Of a DNA stretch of 7,051 bases, positions 6,029 through 7,051 are shown one piece after another. The translations under genes and the position numbers were made by a program. Under the pieces are notes generated by a model. The model saw only the letters and a list, made by a program, of their open reading frames with translations, was not told the origin of the DNA and searched no databases. Numbering within the stretch: the first letter of the stretch is position 1; each line of letters opens with the position of its first letter. This stretch comes from an uncultured Eubacterium sp. (GTDB lineage: Bacteria; Bacillota; Clostridia; Peptostreptococcales; Anaerovoracaceae), in assembly GCA_947367725.1 (NCBI GenBank), contig CANBFZ010000091.1, positions 1 to 7,051 of the forward strand. The letters run 5' to 3'.

Positions 6029-6805
6029 TTAAAATCGTAAAGACAAGCAGGACAATCCACCATCAATCTTTCTAAATTCAGAAGTATCAACCAGCAAAGT
6101 TTTGTAACCCATATCCTGTACTGCCTTCAATACTGCCGGATACCCTTCTGGTACAATCACGGTATCGTTCACCCAAATGCAGTTTGCTGCATATGCTTCT
6201 TCTTCCGGAATGACATACTTGTGATACTTCTCAAATTCCGGTTTCGTAATGAATTCACCGGATACCAGCATGTTATTGTTTTCCAGATAATTGACGCCAG
6301 TCTTCAAATGCAGCACTTCTTCTAATTTCACTTCGGAGCAGGTCATGCCGTATTTTTCCAAGATCTCTGTCAGCTGACGAATCCCTTCTTCATTGGTTCT
6401 TGCAGATCTACCTACATAGAAATGGTCGCCTACCATCATGACATCTCCGCCTTCCAGCGTACCCGGCTCTTTGATATATTCAATCTGATCCTCAGAGAAA
6501 AATTTCTTCACTGCATCAATGATCTCAAGTTTCTCGCCGTTTCTGGATTCTGCCCCTGGATTGGTAATGATCGCACATTTCCTTGTAATCAGCGCAGGAT
6601 CTTCTACAAAGCAGGAATCCGGATATCTCTCGTCTGCAGGAAGCACCGTCACATCTACATCACACTGCTTCAGCGCCTCTATATAAGAGTCGTGCTGTTT
6701 CAGCGCCAGCTCGTAGTCAGGAATGCCCGGATAATCCCCGCCGGAAATACCGTCTTTAATCGCGCTGCAAGGTCTTCTTACGATTACATGGTTAAACTTT
6801 TTCAT
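6029..6805 (-). CDS. ddaH: Dimethylarginine dimethylaminohydrolase (dimethylargininase)
   Basis: A 258-residue cytoplasmic hydrolase of the amidinotransferase/guanidine-modifying superfamily. It converts N-methylated arginines to citrulline plus methylamine or dimethylamine. The residues known from the Pseudomonas aeruginosa enzyme are all present at offsets of 3-4: Asp63, Glu68 and Asp69 (in DSCFVEDP, substrate guanidine and amine contacts), Glu118 (in TLEGGD), Arg136 (in GRSARTN), catalytic His166 (in LHLKTG) and nucleophile Cys253 (in GGLSCLSLRF). The long block AANCIWVN at 207-214 also fits DDAH rather than arginine deiminase or agmatine deiminase. The start at 6805 (MKKFNHVIV) matches the family N-terminus and has AGGAG at 6814-6818, 8 bases upstream. 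The in-frame ATG at 6844 adds 13 unlike residues, lacks a good site and sits about 11 bases from the predicted transcription start. The gene precedes an amino acid permease on the same strand, forming a likely methylarginine-use unit. Confidence 0.95.
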   Translation of the reverse strand: MKKFNHVIVRRPCSAIKDGISGGDYPGIPDYELALKQHDSYIEALKQCDVDVTVLPADERYPDSCFVEDPALITRKCAIITNPGAESRNGEKLEIIDAVKKFFSEDQIEYIKEPGTLEGGDVMMVGDHFYVGRSARTNEEGIRQLTEILEKYGMTCSEVKLEEVLHLKTGVNYLENNNMLVSGEFITKPEFEKYHKYVIPEEEAYAANCIWVNDTVIVPEGYPAVLKAVQDMGYKTLLVDTSEFRKIDGGLSCLSLRF

Positions 6806-6861
6806 AGCAATTTCTCCTCTCAAACATACAAGTTGATCGTTCATTTCGTTTCTTTGAATAT

Positions 6862-6891
6862 ATTATATACTATATTTCAATATTTTGTCAA
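6862..6891 (-). promoter_or_regulatory. Sigma-A type promoter of ddaH
   Basis: On the minus strand a perfect TTGACA (6886-6891) and a perfect TATAAT (6862-6867) are 18 bases apart. Transcription would begin near 6855, leaving a leader of about 50 bases. The leader contains ACGAAATGAA (6840-6849), which differs at one base from part of the inverted-repeat arm found downstream of ddaH. Confidence 0.8.
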
Positions 6892-6910
6892 CCGCTTTTT
6901 CTCTGATTCG

Positions 6911-6937
6911 ATATAAAATATTTTATATATAAAATAT
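6911..6937. repeat. Array of alternating AT-rich palindromes upstream of the ddaH promoter
   Basis: The 11-mer ATATAAAATAT occurs at 6911-6921 and again at 6927-6937, with its reverse complement at 6918-6928 between them. This makes two overlapping perfect palindromes, 6911-6928 (18 bp) and 6918-6937 (20 bp). The array begins 19 bases upstream of the ddaH -35 box, where an UP element or an activator site would be expected. Low sequence complexity makes chance symmetry more likely than for a mixed sequence. Confidence 0.6.
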
Positions 6938-7032
6938 CATCTTGTTTTTCGATTGAACTTTTATCTTTACTGCTAGTCTTACCATTTTTTTCTGGAATCA
7001 TACAAACCGTTGTCTGGCAGAGACCCCTATAC

Positions 7033-7051
7033 AAAAAAACTGTTTGTGCCA
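7033..7051 (-). terminator. Possible right-hand half of a terminator cut by the window edge
   Basis: Read on the minus strand, a 12-base segment (7040-7051) is followed directly by seven T (7033-7039). This is what the 3' arm and T run of a terminator for a minus-strand gene beyond the window would look like. The partner arm would have to lie just past 7051 and cannot be seen. Confidence 0.35.

Noticed and set aside
6806..6844. Longer ddaH start at 6844
   Set aside because: The family N-terminus begins at MKKFNHVIV, and only the 6805 start has a well-placed AGGAG.

Overview
The window looks like chromosomal housekeeping DNA from an anaerobic, probably spore-forming member of the Bacillota, most likely class Clostridia. 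The signs are a SpoVG protein, a full rubrerythrin (typical of anaerobes), strong AGGAGG-type ribosome binding sites, sigma-A style TTGACA/TATAAT promoters and AT-rich intergenic regions. I cannot place it to genus. I see no insertion sequence, phage gene, CRISPR array, tRNA or rRNA gene.

Layout. Bases 1-420 hold the C-terminal end of an alanine/glycine:cation symporter (plus strand). A sigma-A type promoter then drives spoVG (589-864, plus), which ends in a textbook terminator. Convergent to it is a minus-strand cluster that reads from about 3400 down to 1002: a small two-helix membrane protein with a zinc ribbon, a freestanding prolyl-tRNA editing (ProXp-ala/PrdX type) protein, and pyruvate kinase. 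The last two overlap by 4 bases (ATGA), so they are probably translationally coupled. Divergent from this cluster is a tiny BFD-like [2Fe-2S] protein (3504-3695, plus), whose terminator overlaps its own stop codon. Facing it is a rubrerythrin gene (3721-4338, minus) with an unusual Cys-Pro-Cys-Gly tail.

The right half (4405-6805, minus) holds a dimethylarginine dimethylaminohydrolase (ddaH) followed by an APC-family amino acid permease. The DDAH has every catalytic and substrate-binding residue of the characterised Pseudomonas enzyme. Together they suggest uptake of methylarginines (or exchange for citrulline) and hydrolysis to citrulline and methylamines. ddaH has a strong promoter at 6862-6891, with an AT-rich array of alternating palindromes just upstream. 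The 187-base gap between ddaH and the permease contains a perfect 16-bp inverted repeat with arms 67 bases apart and nested inner complementarity. This is the most unexplained structure in the window.

No gene-free stretch exceeds 300 bases. The longest is 6806-7051, which holds the ddaH promoter, the palindromes and what may be half of a terminator cut by the window edge. I found no strong evidence for a wholly new multi-gene system. The best leads are the inverted-repeat element and the methylarginine module.
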